DNA of 19,573 nucleotides, taken from Actinomycetota bacterium. GTDB lineage: Bacteria > Actinomycetota > Thermoleophilia > Gaiellales > Gaiellaceae. The translations under genes and the position numbers were made by a program. Location of the stretch: positions 1 to 19,573 of the forward strand of contig VGCB01000002.1 in NCBI GenBank assembly GCA_016870235.1, in the 5' to 3' direction. Shown here in pieces: positions 1 through 9,365 of the stretch. The notes under the pieces were generated by a model that was given only the letters and a program-made list of their open reading frames with translations, was not told the origin of the DNA and ran no database searches. The first letter of the stretch is position 1, and each line of letters opens with the position of its first letter.

Positions 1-1
1 G

Positions 2-538
2 GTGATCGGCCCCGCGATCGAGCGGCAAGCGACACCGGCGGAGCGCGCAGCCGTCGACCGCTTCCGCGCCCGCGCGACGGCAGCCCTCGCCCGCTACCGC
101 GACCCGGCGCTCGCCGCACGAGACGGATATCGGGTCGAGGGGATCGCCGGTCTCGACTTCCACGCCGACAATCCCCGCCACGGGGGCGACGGCCGCGTCT
201 TCGACCCGGCGCGTCCCGAGAGCCTGATCTACGCCGAGAGCGCGCGCGGGCCGGTGCTGCTCGGCGCCATGTACGAGATGCCGTCGCTCGGCGATCCCGG
301 CCCGGCGATCGGCGGCCCGCTGACGATGTGGCACGCGCACGAGAACGTCTGCTTCGGCCTCGCGCCGCCCGCGTTCGTCGGTCTGATGTCGCCGTTCGGC
401 GGCTGCCCGGTCACCTCGCTGACGATCCCGATCACGCCGGAGATGATCCACCTCTGGCTGATCCCCGGGGCGCCGGTGTTCGGGGAGGTCGAGGACGAGG
501 TGAGGCGCGCCTACCTGGCGTCGCGGATCGCGCCGTGA
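2..538 (+). CDS. Uncharacterised HAHENVC-motif protein, probably 5'-truncated
   Basis: I do not recognise a named family. The readable part is 178 residues from a GTG at base 2, and the frame is open to the window edge, so the true start is probably upstream. The N-terminal third is helical and charged (Ala/Arg-rich). It is followed by a compact region with a DPARPESLIYAE stretch (about residues 69-80), a LLGAMY strand, then WHAHENVC (about 110-117) and a hydrophobic PITPEMIHLWLIPGAP block. The two His and one Cys in WHAHENVC could bind a metal, but that is inference. There is no signal peptide or membrane segment in the visible part. A weak hairpin follows the stop. The neighbouring gltB cluster lies beyond about 570 bases of non-coding DNA, so no functional link is evident. 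Third positions are strongly G/C as in the rest of the window, so I am fairly sure it is a real gene. Confidence 0.75.
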   Translation: MIGPAIERQATPAERAAVDRFRARATAALARYRDPALAARDGYRVEGIAGLDFHADNPRHGGDGRVFDPARPESLIYAESARGPVLLGAMYEMPSLGDPGPAIGGPLTMWHAHENVCFGLAPPAFVGLMSPFGGCPVTSLTIPITPEMIHLWLIPGAPVFGEVEDEVRRAYLASRIAP

Positions 539-554
539 CCCGACGCGCCACGAT

Positions 555-575
555 TCCGGTCATGCCACGACCGGA
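555..575 (+). terminator. Weak hairpin after the first gene
   Basis: A 7-bp perfect stem (555-561 with 569-575) encloses a 7-nt loop, 16 nt after the stop codon at 538. There is no T-run, so an intrinsic terminator function is only suggested by its position. Confidence 0.3.
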
Positions 576-740
576 GCGCCTACCCCGGCCGAGAATGGAT
601 CCCTCGCTGCGGGTCTCGCGCGGGGTTGGGCAGCAAGCTCTACGCGCTCAGGTCCTCGCGGCGGCCGGATGCGGCGAGCGCCTCGGCCCGGGTCGTACGG
701 CCGGCGCCGTACTGCGGTGCGATCCTGTCGCAGGAGGCCT

Positions 741-785
741 CGCAACATGCAAGACCTGACCCGGGGTCAGGTCTTGCATGTTGCG
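741..785. repeat. 45-bp palindromic element (REP-like)
   Basis: Bases 741-762 and 764-785 are exact reverse complements (22-bp arms) around a single central G at 763. The core contains AAGACCTGACCC and its complement. A perfect palindrome of this length would form a cruciform or long RNA hairpin. The core resembles repetitive extragenic palindromes that are mobilised by REP-associated (Y1) transposases in many bacteria; that link is from memory and was not searched. No second copy and no transposase gene are present in the window. It sits in gene-poor DNA and could equally act as a bidirectional terminator. Confidence 0.75.
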
Positions 786-1090
786 TCGCGAAGCCGGCCC
801 GATGGCGGCGTTCACGCCGACGGTGTAGCCCTTCTCGTCGCGCTCGCGATGGCGACCATCCACCGCCACGGGCTGAGTACGAGGCGAAGGCCGTCGTCGT
901 CGGTTACTCGCGGTTGCCGGACGCTGACTCCTTCCGTGCGGTCGTCTGGGAGGTGCGCGACCGCTGATTCGGGTGGAGGCCCCTGGTTGCGTCGGCCGTG
1001 GACCGTCGTGGAGCCGGGATCAGGTCTCGGAGCCGGAGCTGGATCCGGCGCTGACCGCCCGGAACCGCACCGTTGCCCCATCACCGCGTC

Positions 1091-1096
1091 TATACT
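1091..1096 (+). promoter_or_regulatory. -10 box upstream of the gltB leader
   Basis: TATACT is a near-consensus -10 hexamer, 10 nt before the leader ORF start at 1107. No good -35 hexamer lies at normal spacing (TTGCCC at 1073 is only 12 nt away). A start point near 1103 would give an almost leaderless message for the leader ORF. Confidence 0.5.
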
Positions 1097-1106
1097 CCGA
1101 ACCTCG

Positions 1107-1184
1107 ATGAGCTACGCGACGACGGCGAACGTGAAAGCCCTCCCGGCCCCGCCGGCCGCGGCTGTCGCCGCGCGACGTAGCTAG
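1107..1184 (+). CDS. Putative 25-aa leader peptide upstream of gltB
   Basis: A 25-codon ORF begins MSYATTANVK, is rich in Ala and Pro with a Pro-Pro pair near residues 15-16, and ends AARRS followed by TAG at 1182-1184. It starts about 10 nt after a good -10 box. Its stop codon lies inside the left arm of an inverted repeat (1180-1189/1211-1220), so a ribosome finishing this ORF would block folding of that hairpin. This is the geometry of a translation-coupled attenuator for the glutamate synthase operon. The peptide has no run of Glu or Gln codons, so the sensed signal is not obvious; Pro-Pro stalling or stop-codon release could be the switch. No ribosome binding site is seen, consistent with leaderless initiation. 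Translation is inferred from arrangement only. Confidence 0.45.
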   Translation: MSYATTANVKALPAPPAAAVAARRS

Positions 1185-1220
1185 TCGACGCTCCACCCTT
1201 CCCCGCCACCGTCGACTAGC
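1180..1220 (+). promoter_or_regulatory. Inverted repeat between leader ORF and gltB
   Basis: GCTAGTCGAC (1180-1189) and GTCGACTAGC (1211-1220) are perfect 10-bp complements around a 21-nt pyrimidine-rich loop. The left arm covers the leader stop codon. Folding would therefore depend on ribosome position on the leader ORF. Confidence 0.55.
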
Positions 1221-1221
1221 C

Positions 1222-1243
1222 ACCACTCTCCCCGGCGGGTGGT
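1222..1243 (+). promoter_or_regulatory. Second leader hairpin, directly after the first
   Basis: A 7-bp stem (1222-1228 with 1237-1243, one G-T wobble) with an 8-nt loop starts one base after the preceding inverted repeat. It lies 34 nt before the preferred gltB start. It is followed by TTCGCTCCT rather than a clean T-run, so it may be a weak terminator or a translation-control hairpin. Confidence 0.4.
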
Positions 1244-1277
1244 TTCGCTCCTCGACGAAGAAAGGGCCGGCGCGACA

Positions 1278-4200
1278 ATGAGCACGACGCCGCTAAAGGA
1301 CAGCCGATACCGCACCGCCGCTGGGCTCCCGCCGAAGCAGGGCCTCTACGACCCGGCCAGCGAGCGGGATGCGTGCGGGGTCGCCTGCGTCGCGAAGCTC
1401 GACGGCGTCCCGGCTCACGAGACGGTCGAGCGGGCGCTGCTCGCGCTCGCGAACCTCGAGCATCGCGGCGCGGCGGGGGCCGACGCGCTCACGGGCGACG
1501 GCGCCGGGATCCTCCTGCAGCTGCCCGACCCGTTCTTCCGTGGGGTCGTCGCCGAGCTGCCGCCGGCGGGCGCCTACGGCGTCGGCATGTGCTTCCTCCC
1601 CCGCGACGAGGCCCGGCGGCGGGAGTTCGAGCGGATCCTGGAGGAGACCGTCGCCGCCGAGGGCCAGCGGCTGATCGGCTGGCGCGACGTGCCCGTCGAC
1701 CCGGCCCACGTCGGCGTCGACGCGGGCGGCGTCGCGCCGGCGATCCGGCAGCTCGTCGTCGGCGCGTCCGGCGCGCTCGCCGGAGACCAGGACGCGTTCG
1801 AGCGCAAGCTCTACGTGATCCGCCGCGTGGCCGAGCTGGCTGCGGGCGACGATCTCGTGATCCCGAGCTTCTCCTCGCGCACGATCGTCTACAAGGGGAT
1901 GCTCACCTCGCCGCAGCTCCCAGGGTACTTCCCCGACCTGCGCGACCCGCGCGTCGAGACGGCGCTCGCGCTCGTCCACTCGCGGTACTCGACGAACACC
2001 TTCCCCACCTGGGAGCTCGCGCACCCGTACCGGATGATCGCGCACAACGGCGAGATCAACACGCTGCGCGGCAACGTCAACTGGATGGCCGCCCGTGAGT
2101 CGCAGCTCGCGTCCGAGCTCTTCGGCGACGACATCGCGAAGGTGCTGCCGGTCGTGCGGCCGCGCGGCTCCGACTCGGCCATGTTCGACAACGTCCTCGA
2201 GCTCCTCGTGCTCGCCGGCCGCTCGCTGCCGCACGCGATGATGATGATGGTGCCCGAGGCCGTGAAGGGCCGGGACGACATCCCGCCCGAGGTGCTCGGC
2301 TTCTACGCGTACCACCACTGCCTGATGGAGGCATGGGACGGGCCGGCGGCGATCGCGTTCAGCGACGGCCGCCTGATCGGCGCCACCCTCGACCGCAACG
2401 GGCTCCGCCCCGGCCGCTGGCTCGAGACGCGCGACGGCTGGGTCGTGCTCGCCTCCGAGGCCGGCGTCATCGACGTCGAGCCCGGCAACGTGCTGCGCAA
2501 GGGGCGGCTGCAACCCGGCAAGCTCTTTCTCGTCGATCTCGACCAGGGGCGCATCGTCCCGAACGACGAGGCGAAGCTCGCCGTTGCGACCCGGCAGCCG
2601 TACGCGCAGTGGTACGAGGACAACGTCGTCCACCTCTCCGACCTGCCCGAGCGCGACCCGCTGCCCGCGCCGCCCGAGACGCTCCGGCAGCGGCAGGTCG
2701 CGTTCGGCTATACGCAGGAGGACATGCGCGTCGTCCTCGCACCGCTCGCGAGGAACGCGGAGGAGGCCGTCAGCTCGATGGGGAACGACTCGCCGATCGC
2801 GGTGCTCTCCGACCGGCCGCGGCTCCTCAACTCGTACTTCAAGCAGCTGTTCGCGCAGGTGACGAACCCGCCGATCGACTCGATCCGCGAAGCGGTCGTG
2901 ATGAGCGTGCAAGCGAGCGTCGGCTCCGAGCGCAACCTGCTCGACGAGACGCCCGAGCACGCGCGGCAGCTCGTGATCGAGAACCCGATCCTCCTCGACG
3001 CCGACCTCGAGCGGCTGCGGCAGGTCGACTCCGACGTGTTCCGGGGCGCGACGCTCGACACCACCTGGCCGGTCGCGGAAGGGCCCGACGGGATGGAGAA
3101 GGCGCTCGAGCGGCTCTTCCGGGAGGCTGACGCCGCGCTCGCGAGCGGGGTCAACATCCTCGTCCTCTCCGACCGGGGCATGACGGCGGAGCGCGCGCCG
3201 ATTCCGGCGCTCCTCGCCGTCGCCGCCGTCCACCATCACCTCGTCCGGCAGGGGACGCGCCTGCAGGCGGGGCTCGTGGTCGAGTCGGGCGAGCCGCGAA
3301 GCGTCCACCCGATCGCGCTCCTGATCGGCTACGGCGCCGGCGCGGTGAACCCGTACCTGATGCTCGAGACGCTCTCCGAGCTCGTCGATCTCGGCTGGCT
3401 GCCCACGGAGATGACGAAGGAGCAGGCGCAGGCGCGCGCCGTCAAGGGGATCGCCAAGGGCCTTCTCAAGGTGCTCTCGAAGATGGGGATCTCCACGGTG
3501 CCCTCCTATTGCGGCGCTCAGATCTTCGAGGCGGTCGGGCTGGCGCCCGAGGTCGTCGACCGGTACTTCACCGGCACCGCGTCGCGAATCGGCGGCATCG
3601 GCCTGCGCGAGCTCGCAAACGAGGCGCTCCAGCGGCATTCCCGCGCCTATCCCGGCACGGAGGAGACGCTGCTGCCGATCCTCGGGCTCTACGCATGGCG
3701 CCGGGACGGCGAGCACCACCAGTGGAATCCCGAGACGATCGCGTCGCTCCAGCACGCGGTGCGCAACAACCGCTTCGAGACGTACGAGCAGTACGCGGCA
3801 GCGGTCAACTCCGACGCGGCGCGCAAGCTGACACTCCGGGGCCTGATGCAGTTCCGCTTCCCCGCGGACGGTGGCATCCCGCTCGAGGAGGTCGAGCCGG
3901 CAGCCGAGATCGTGAAGCGGTTCGCGACCGGCGCGATGTCGCTCGGCTCGATCTCGCGCGAGGCGCACGAGACGCTCGCGATCGCGATGAACCGGATCGG
4001 CGGCAAGTCGAACACCGGCGAGGGTGGGGAGGACCCGGCGCGGTTCACGCCCGATGCGAACGGCGACCTGCGCCGCTCCGCGATCAAGCAGGTCGCGTCG
4101 GGCCGGTTCGGCGTCAACATCGACTACCTGACCAACGCGGACGAGCTGCAGATCAAGATGGCGCAGGGCGCGAAGCCGGGCGAGGGCGGGCAGCTCCCCG

Positions 4201-5855
4201 GGCACAAGGTCGACCGCTACATCGCGAGCGTCCGGCTGACCACGCCCGGCGTCGGCCTGATCTCGCCGCCGCCGCACCACGACATCTACTCGATCGAGGA
4301 CCTCAAGCAGCTGATCTACGACCTGCGTTGCGCCAACCCACAGGCGCGCGTGTCGGTGAAGCTCGTGGCCGAGGTCGGCGTCGGCACGGTCGCCGCGGGC
4401 GTGGCGAAGGCGAACGCCGATCACGTCCTCATCTCCGGCCACGAGGGCGGCACCGGCGCCTCGCCGCTCTCCTCGATCCTCTTCGCCGGCATCCCCTGGG
4501 AGATCGGGCTGGCCGAGACGCAGCAGACGCTCGTGCTCAACGATCTTCGCTCGCGCATCTGGGTGCAGACCGACGGGCAGATCAAGACCGGCCGCGACGT
4601 CGTGGTGGCCGCGCTCCTCGGTGCCGACGAGGTCGGGTTCGCGACCGCGCCGCTGATCGCGAGCGGTTGCGTGATGATGCGCGCCTGCCACCTCAACACG
4701 TGTCCCGTGGGCATCGCGACGCAGGATCCCGAGCTGCGGCGGCGCTTCACCGGCCAGCCGGAGCACGTCGTCAACTTCTTCTTCTTCGTCGCCGAGGAGG
4801 CGCGCAGGATCATGGCGCAGCTCGGCGTCCGCTCGTACGCCGACCTCGTCGGCCGCGTCGACCTGCTCGAGGCCGACGGGGCGATCGACCACTGGCGCCG
4901 GAAGGGGATCGACCTCGCGAACATCCTGCGGATGCCCGACGTGCCCGCAGGAACCCCGCTTCGGCGCGTGCACGCGCAGGAGTCCCCACTCGCCGACAAC
5001 CTCGACTGGACGTTGATCGAGCGCGCGGCGCCGGCGCTCGACCGTGGCGAGGCGGTGGCGATCGAGTCGCCGGTTCGCAACGTGCACCGCACCGTCGGCG
5101 GCCTCCTCTCGCACCACGTGACCAAGGCCCACGGGCGTCCGGGTCTTCCGGAGGGGACGATCAGGGTGACCCTGCGCGGCTCGGCGGGCCAGTCGTTCGG
5201 GGCGTGGCTCGCGCCCGGCGTCGAGCTGACGCTGTACGGCGAGGCCAACGACTACACGGGCAAGGGCCTCTCGGGCGGCGTCCTCGTCGTCAGGCCGCCC
5301 GAAGGCTCGGCGTTCGCGGCCGAGGAGAACGTGATCATCGGCAACACCGTCCTCTACGGCGCCACCGCAGGCCGCACGTTCTTCCGCGGGCTCGCGGGCG
5401 AGCGGTTCGCCGTCCGCAACTCCGGCGCGCACGCGGTCGTCGAGGGGGTCGGCGACCACGGCTGCGAGTACATGACCGGCGGCATCGCGGTCATTCTCGG
5501 CAGGACAGGGCGGAACTTCGCGGCCGGGATGAGCGGCGGCATCGCCTACGTCCTCGACGAGGACGGGCGCTTTGCCGACCGCTGCAACATGGAGCTCGTC
5601 GGCTTCGACCCGATCGAGGAGGAGGACAGCGCGCGCGTGCGGGCGCTCGTCGAGGAGCACCACGCCCGCACCGGCTCCACCGTGGCCGAGCGGCTGCTCG
5701 CCGACTGGGACGGCGCGATCGGGCGGTTCGTGAAGGTGATGCCGCACGACTACAAGCGTGCGCTCGCCGACCTCGCGATCGAGTACAGCGACCACCCGAT
5801 CTCCGGCGGCGGCGAGGGCTTCTACACGACGGAGACCGAAGGGGCGGCGGCGTAG
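1278..5855 (+). CDS. gltB: Glutamate synthase (NADPH) large subunit
   Basis: This cytosolic flavoenzyme subunit hydrolyses glutamine and passes ammonia through a tunnel to 2-oxoglutarate, forming glutamate with GltD. The ATG at 1278 is preferred (AAAGGG at 1261-1266), giving 1525 residues, the usual family length; an in-frame GTG at 1239 lacks a site and falls in the leader hairpin. A 32-residue propeptide precedes CGVACVA, where Cys33 would become the N-terminal nucleophile of the class II amidotransferase domain (about 33-430). A central linker domain follows. The FMN/synthase domain (about 860-1230) contains GTGASPLSS and the [3Fe-4S] cysteines at about 1131, 1137 and 1142 (C-x5-C-x4-C). 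The C-terminal GXGXG beta-helix lies at about 1290-1490. gltD starts 2 nt after the stop. All key motifs are present and no break is seen. The leader hairpins suggest control by attenuation. Confidence 0.97.
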   Translation: MSTTPLKDSRYRTAAGLPPKQGLYDPASERDACGVACVAKLDGVPAHETVERALLALANLEHRGAAGADALTGDGAGILLQLPDPFFRGVVAELPPAGAYGVGMCFLPRDEARRREFERILEETVAAEGQRLIGWRDVPVDPAHVGVDAGGVAPAIRQLVVGASGALAGDQDAFERKLYVIRRVAELAAGDDLVIPSFSSRTIVYKGMLTSPQLPGYFPDLRDPRVETALALVHSRYSTNTFPTWELAHPYRMIAHNGEINTLRGNVNWMAARESQLASELFGDDIAKVLPVVRPRGSDSAMFDNVLELLVLAGRSLPHAMMMMVPEAVKGRDDIPPEVLGFYAYHHCLMEAWDGPAAIAFSDGRLIGATLDRNGLRPGRWLETRDGWVVLASEAGVIDVEPGNVLRKGRLQPGKLFLVDLDQGRIVPNDEAKLAVATRQPYAQWYEDNVVHLSDLPERDPLPAPPETLRQRQVAFGYTQEDMRVVLAPLARNAEEAVSSMGNDSPIAVLSDRPRLLNSYFKQLFAQVTNPPIDSIREAVVMSVQASVGSERNLLDETPEHARQLVIENPILLDADLERLRQVDSDVFRGATLDTTWPVAEGPDGMEKALERLFREADAALASGVNILVLSDRGMTAERAPIPALLAVAAVHHHLVRQGTRLQAGLVVESGEPRSVHPIALLIGYGAGAVNPYLMLETLSELVDLGWLPTEMTKEQAQARAVKGIAKGLLKVLSKMGISTVPSYCGAQIFEAVGLAPEVVDRYFTGTASRIGGIGLRELANEALQRHSRAYPGTEETLLPILGLYAWRRDGEHHQWNPETIASLQHAVRNNRFETYEQYAAAVNSDAARKLTLRGLMQFRFPADGGIPLEEVEPAAEIVKRFATGAMSLGSISREAHETLAIAMNRIGGKSNTGEGGEDPARFTPDANGDLRRSAIKQVASGRFGVNIDYLTNADELQIKMAQGAKPGEGGQLPGHKVDRYIASVRLTTPGVGLISPPPHHDIYSIEDLKQLIYDLRCANPQARVSVKLVAEVGVGTVAAGVAKANADHVLISGHEGGTGASPLSSILFAGIPWEIGLAETQQTLVLNDLRSRIWVQTDGQIKTGRDVVVAALLGADEVGFATAPLIASGCVMMRACHLNTCPVGIATQDPELRRRFTGQPEHVVNFFFFVAEEARRIMAQLGVRSYADLVGRVDLLEADGAIDHWRRKGIDLANILRMPDVPAGTPLRRVHAQESPLADNLDWTLIERAAPALDRGEAVAIESPVRNVHRTVGGLLSHHVTKAHGRPGLPEGTIRVTLRGSAGQSFGAWLAPGVELTLYGEANDYTGKGLSGGVLVVRPPEGSAFAAEENVIIGNTVLYGATAGRTFFRGLAGERFAVRNSGAHAVVEGVGDHGCEYMTGGIAVILGRTGRNFAAGMSGGIAYVLDEDGRFADRCNMELVGFDPIEEEDSARVRALVEEHHARTGSTVAERLLADWDGAIGRFVKVMPHDYKRALADLAIEYSDHPISGGGEGFYTTETEGAAA

Positions 5856-5857
5856 CC

Positions 5858-7291
<1,434 letters not shown>

Positions 7292-7307
7292 AGATCGCGT
7301 CCGGCCT

Positions 7308-7344
7308 GGACTGGGGCGGAGCGTCGTGCTCCGCCCCAGTCCAC
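7308..7344. terminator. Bidirectional terminator between gltD and amt
   Basis: A perfect 16-bp stem (7308-7323 with 7329-7344) with a 5-nt loop lies between the converging gltD and amt genes, 16 nt after the gltD stop and 43 nt after the amt stop. It has no T-run, as is common in GC-rich genomes. Confidence 0.75.
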
Positions 7345-7387
7345 GTCGCCCGGACGGCGTGGGGTGCCAACGGACGTGGGCGGCTCC

Positions 7388-8782
7388 TCAGCCCGTGGCG
7401 GGAGCCGGGCTCGTGCCGGGCGGCGCCTCCTCGGCGGCACCGGCCCGGACGAGGTGGTGCGGCGTGTAGTCGGAGCCGTAGCCGCCCGGCACCGGGATGT
7501 AGAACTCGGGATAGCCCCACATGCCGTGCTCGGAGACGTCGAGGCCGGCCGCCTCGACCTCCGGCTCGGTGCGGATGCCCACCGTCGCCTTCATCACCCA
7601 GAGGATCAGGAACGAGGCGCCGAAGGTGAAGGCGCCGACGGCGGCGAGGCCGAGCGCCTGCGTCCCGAGCTGGTGCAGACCGCCGCCGTAGAACAGGCCG
7701 CCGGTGCCCGTCCCGAGCCTCTCTGCCAGCGACGGCACCGTCAGGAAGCCGAGGCACAGCGTGCCCCAGACGCCCGACAGGCCGTGCGCCGCGACCGCGC
7801 CGATCGGGTCGTCGATCCCGATCCGCTCGACGAGCAGGATGCCCAGGACGACGACCGCGCCCGCGCCGAGGCCGATCACGATCGCGCCCCACGGCGCCAC
7901 GAACGCGCACGCCGCCGTGATCGCGACGAGACCGCCGATAGCGCCGTTGAGCATCATCGAGAGGTCGGGCTTCTTGATCACGAGCATCGAGGTGACGACC
8001 GCGCCGACGACGCCCGCAGCCGCTCCGAGGTTCGTGTTCAGCGCCACGTAGCCGAAGAAGCCGACGCCGCCGAAGTCGACGGAGAGGGTCGAGCCGGCGT
8101 TGAACCCGAACCAGCCGAACCAGAGGATGATCACGCCGAGCGTCGCGTACGCCATGTTGTGACCGGGGATCGGCTGCGGCTTCCCGTCGACGATCTTGCC
8201 GATGCGCGGGCCGAGCAGGAGCGCCCCGGCGAGGCCCGCGAGCGCGCCCTGGTAGTGGACGACGGTCGAGCCGGCGAAGTCCTGCATGCCCTTCGCGAAG
8301 AGCCAGCCGTCCGGGCTCCAGACCCAGTGGGCGACCACCGAGTAGAGCAGCGTGTAGAGGACGCCGAACACGAAGTACACCCAGAGCCGGGTGCGCTCGG
8401 CCATCGAGCCCCAGACGATCGCGAGCGACACCCCCGCGAAGACGACCTGGAACAGGTACGCGGCCCCGCCCGGGATCGCCGAGAACCAGCTGAACGGCTC
8501 CGCGCCGACGGCGACCAATTCGTCGACCGACGGGAGGAAGCCCGAGCCGCCGAAGAGGCCGTTGCCGCCGTCTCCGAACGCGATCCCGAAGCCGACGACG
8601 TAGTAGACGAGCGAGGCGATCGCGAAGATGAGGACGTTCTTCGCAGCGATGTGCCCGACGTTCTTCATCCGGGTCAGGCCAGCCTCGAGGAAGGCGAACC
8701 CCGCCTGCATGAACATGACGAGCACCGCAGCGACGACCACCCAGATCGTGCTCGCGGCGATCGCAAGCTCCTTGGTGCTCAT
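7388..8782 (-). CDS. amt: Ammonium transporter (Amt/Rh family)
   Basis: This 464-residue inner-membrane channel conducts ammonium/ammonia. The sequence shows the expected hydrophobic segments of an 11-helix Amt. The family signature FLEAGLTRMKNVGHIAAKN lies near residues 31-49, and the pore twin histidines are H176 (in TVVHYQGA) and H333 (in AAHGLSGVWG). A hydrophilic C-terminal tail of about 75 residues extends beyond the last helix and ends in a Pro/Ala-rich stretch. The start ATG at 8782 overlaps the stop of the upstream PII gene by 4 nt (ATGA), with a GAGGAGGT site just before, so the two are translated together. In characterised systems the PII protein plugs the trimeric channel when ammonium is high. 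The gene converges on gltBD, placing ammonium uptake next to assimilation. Confidence 0.96.
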   Translation of the reverse strand: MSTKELAIAASTIWVVVAAVLVMFMQAGFAFLEAGLTRMKNVGHIAAKNVLIFAIASLVYYVVGFGIAFGDGGNGLFGGSGFLPSVDELVAVGAEPFSWFSAIPGGAAYLFQVVFAGVSLAIVWGSMAERTRLWVYFVFGVLYTLLYSVVAHWVWSPDGWLFAKGMQDFAGSTVVHYQGALAGLAGALLLGPRIGKIVDGKPQPIPGHNMAYATLGVIILWFGWFGFNAGSTLSVDFGGVGFFGYVALNTNLGAAAGVVGAVVTSMLVIKKPDLSMMLNGAIGGLVAITAACAFVAPWGAIVIGLGAGAVVVLGILLVERIGIDDPIGAVAAHGLSGVWGTLCLGFLTVPSLAERLGTGTGGLFYGGGLHQLGTQALGLAAVGAFTFGASFLILWVMKATVGIRTEPEVEAAGLDVSEHGMWGYPEFYIPVPGGYGSDYTPHHLVRAGAAEEAPPGTSPAPATG

Positions 8783-9126
8783 ACCGGCTCCACCTCCTCG
8801 AGGCGCGTGCCCGTGCGGTTGTGCGTGACGGCCATCACGGGTGACATCCAGCAGATGCCGTCGCCGCTCACGTGCCCCGTCCGCGCGGCGTCGCCGATCG
8901 TCGCGAGCACGCGCTCGGCAAGCTCGTCGGTGACGATGAACGTCATGTGCGCTTTCGGCAGGAACCGCGACTCGAAGACGCGCCCGCGGTACTCGTGCGT
9001 GATCCCGCGCTGGCGGCCGTGCCCGACGGCCTCGACCACGGTCACCCCGACGTGACCCGTCTCTGCCTCGACTGCCTCCATCACCGTCTCGACGCGGTCG
9101 CGGACGACCACGGCCTCCACCTTCAT
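8779..9126 (-). CDS. glnK: PII-like signalling protein with unmodifiable T-loop
   Basis: This 115-residue protein has the PII fold pattern and is translationally coupled to amt, so it most likely regulates the transporter. Family numbering is preserved: G37-R38-Q39, Y46-R47-G48 and F55-L56-P57-K58 align with classic GlnB/GlnK. Two departures stand out. Position 51, the tyrosine that is uridylylated or adenylylated in other PII proteins, is phenylalanine. The GDGK motif reads GDGI (I91 where the ATP-phosphate-contacting lysine should be), and the RIR of the C-loop is replaced by THNR. Control by covalent modification should therefore be absent, and ATP/2-oxoglutarate binding may be altered. 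ATG 9126 is chosen because it gives the canonical MKVEAVV start; GTG at 9129 is also possible, with a purine-rich site (GGGGAGGAGG) at 9138-9147. PII superfamily membership is strong, while the exact GlnK role is inferred from context. Confidence 0.85.
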   Translation of the reverse strand: MKVEAVVVRDRVETVMEAVEAETGHVGVTVVEAVGHGRQRGITHEYRGRVFESRFLPKAHMTFIVTDELAERVLATIGDAARTGHVSGDGICWMSPVMAVTHNRTGTRLEEVEPV

Positions 9127-9198
9127 CACGGCTCTCGCCTCCTCCCCGTCGCTCCCTTGCCCGCCATCGCCGCCTCCTTCGCTCGTCGGACCAACACG

Positions 9199-9246
9199 AA
9201 AAGCCCCACCTCTCCGCGCCCCGGGGACGAGGCGAGAGAAGTGAGG
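9199..9246 (-). terminator. Terminator-like hairpin in the glnK-amt leader
   Basis: Read on the minus strand, a 12-bp stem (9235-9246 with 9204-9215, three G-U wobbles) is followed after one base by TTTT (9199-9202). It lies 73 nt before the glnK start and downstream of the presumed promoter region, so it could be an attenuator. The long loop contains a CCCCGGGG palindrome that may give an alternative fold. Confidence 0.5.
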
Positions 9247-9353
9247 CGGCAGTGCCCCGGCGCGACCTCCGACGGTCACGCGCTTGGTAACCGTAGCAAG
9301 CGGCGTCACGAGCGGCGATCGGAACCGACCGGCGCCGTCGCCTCGGGCCGCTC

Positions 9354-9359
9354 TACGAT
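9354..9359 (+). promoter_or_regulatory. -10 box of leaderless ECF sigma transcript
   Basis: TACGAT fits the TANNNT -10 pattern and lies 6 nt before the ATG at 9366. No Shine-Dalgarno precedes that ATG (only a run of C), so transcription probably starts at the start codon. Confidence 0.5.
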
Positions 9360-9365
9360 CCCCCC

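Larger units (their letters stand above)
539..1090. other. Gene-poor spacer with possible decayed coding fragments
   Basis: No intact gene is credible here. Short open stretches exist, but none has a convincing start and ribosome binding site. Two fragments look slightly protein-like: about 668-740 on the minus strand, which ends in a stop after EDLSA, and about 872-967 on the plus strand, which ends in AVVWEVRDR. They may be remnants of former genes flanking the palindromic element at 741-785. The spacer ends at the -10-like box and leader ORF that precede gltB. Confidence 0.5.
9127..9365. promoter_or_regulatory. Divergent regulatory spacer between glnK-amt and ECF sigma gene
   Basis: This 239-bp spacer separates two divergent operons. 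From the glnK side it holds a ribosome binding site (9138-9147), the terminator-like hairpin, and three GTNAC pentamers at 9275-9279, 9287-9291 and 9305-9309. From the sigma side it holds a -10-like TACGAT. The pentamer spacing (12 and 18 nt) does not match the 11-nt repeat of known GlnR boxes, so any nitrogen regulator site here is tentative. Confidence 0.5.

Noticed and set aside
2239..2252. Short ATG-rich run in gltB that looked like a microsatellite
   Set aside because: It encodes the Met-Met-Met-Met of the MMMMVPEA segment found in GltB proteins, so it is ordinary coding sequence.
1293..5795. A 1500-codon open frame antisense to gltB
   Set aside because: It mirrors gltB codons; the product is Arg/Val/Asp-rich with no motifs. 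Long antisense frames are common in GC-rich genes because stop codons are rare on the opposite strand.
3509..5857. Apparent 783-residue N-terminal extension of gltD overlapping gltB
   Set aside because: The frame is open only because of GC bias; the stretch is Arg/Ala-rich shadow of gltB, while GltD homology begins exactly at GTG 5858.
7364..9055. 563-codon plus-strand frame opposite amt and glnK
   Set aside because: Composed mostly of Arg/Asp/Glu/Ala with no domain pattern; amt and PII on the other strand have full family motifs.
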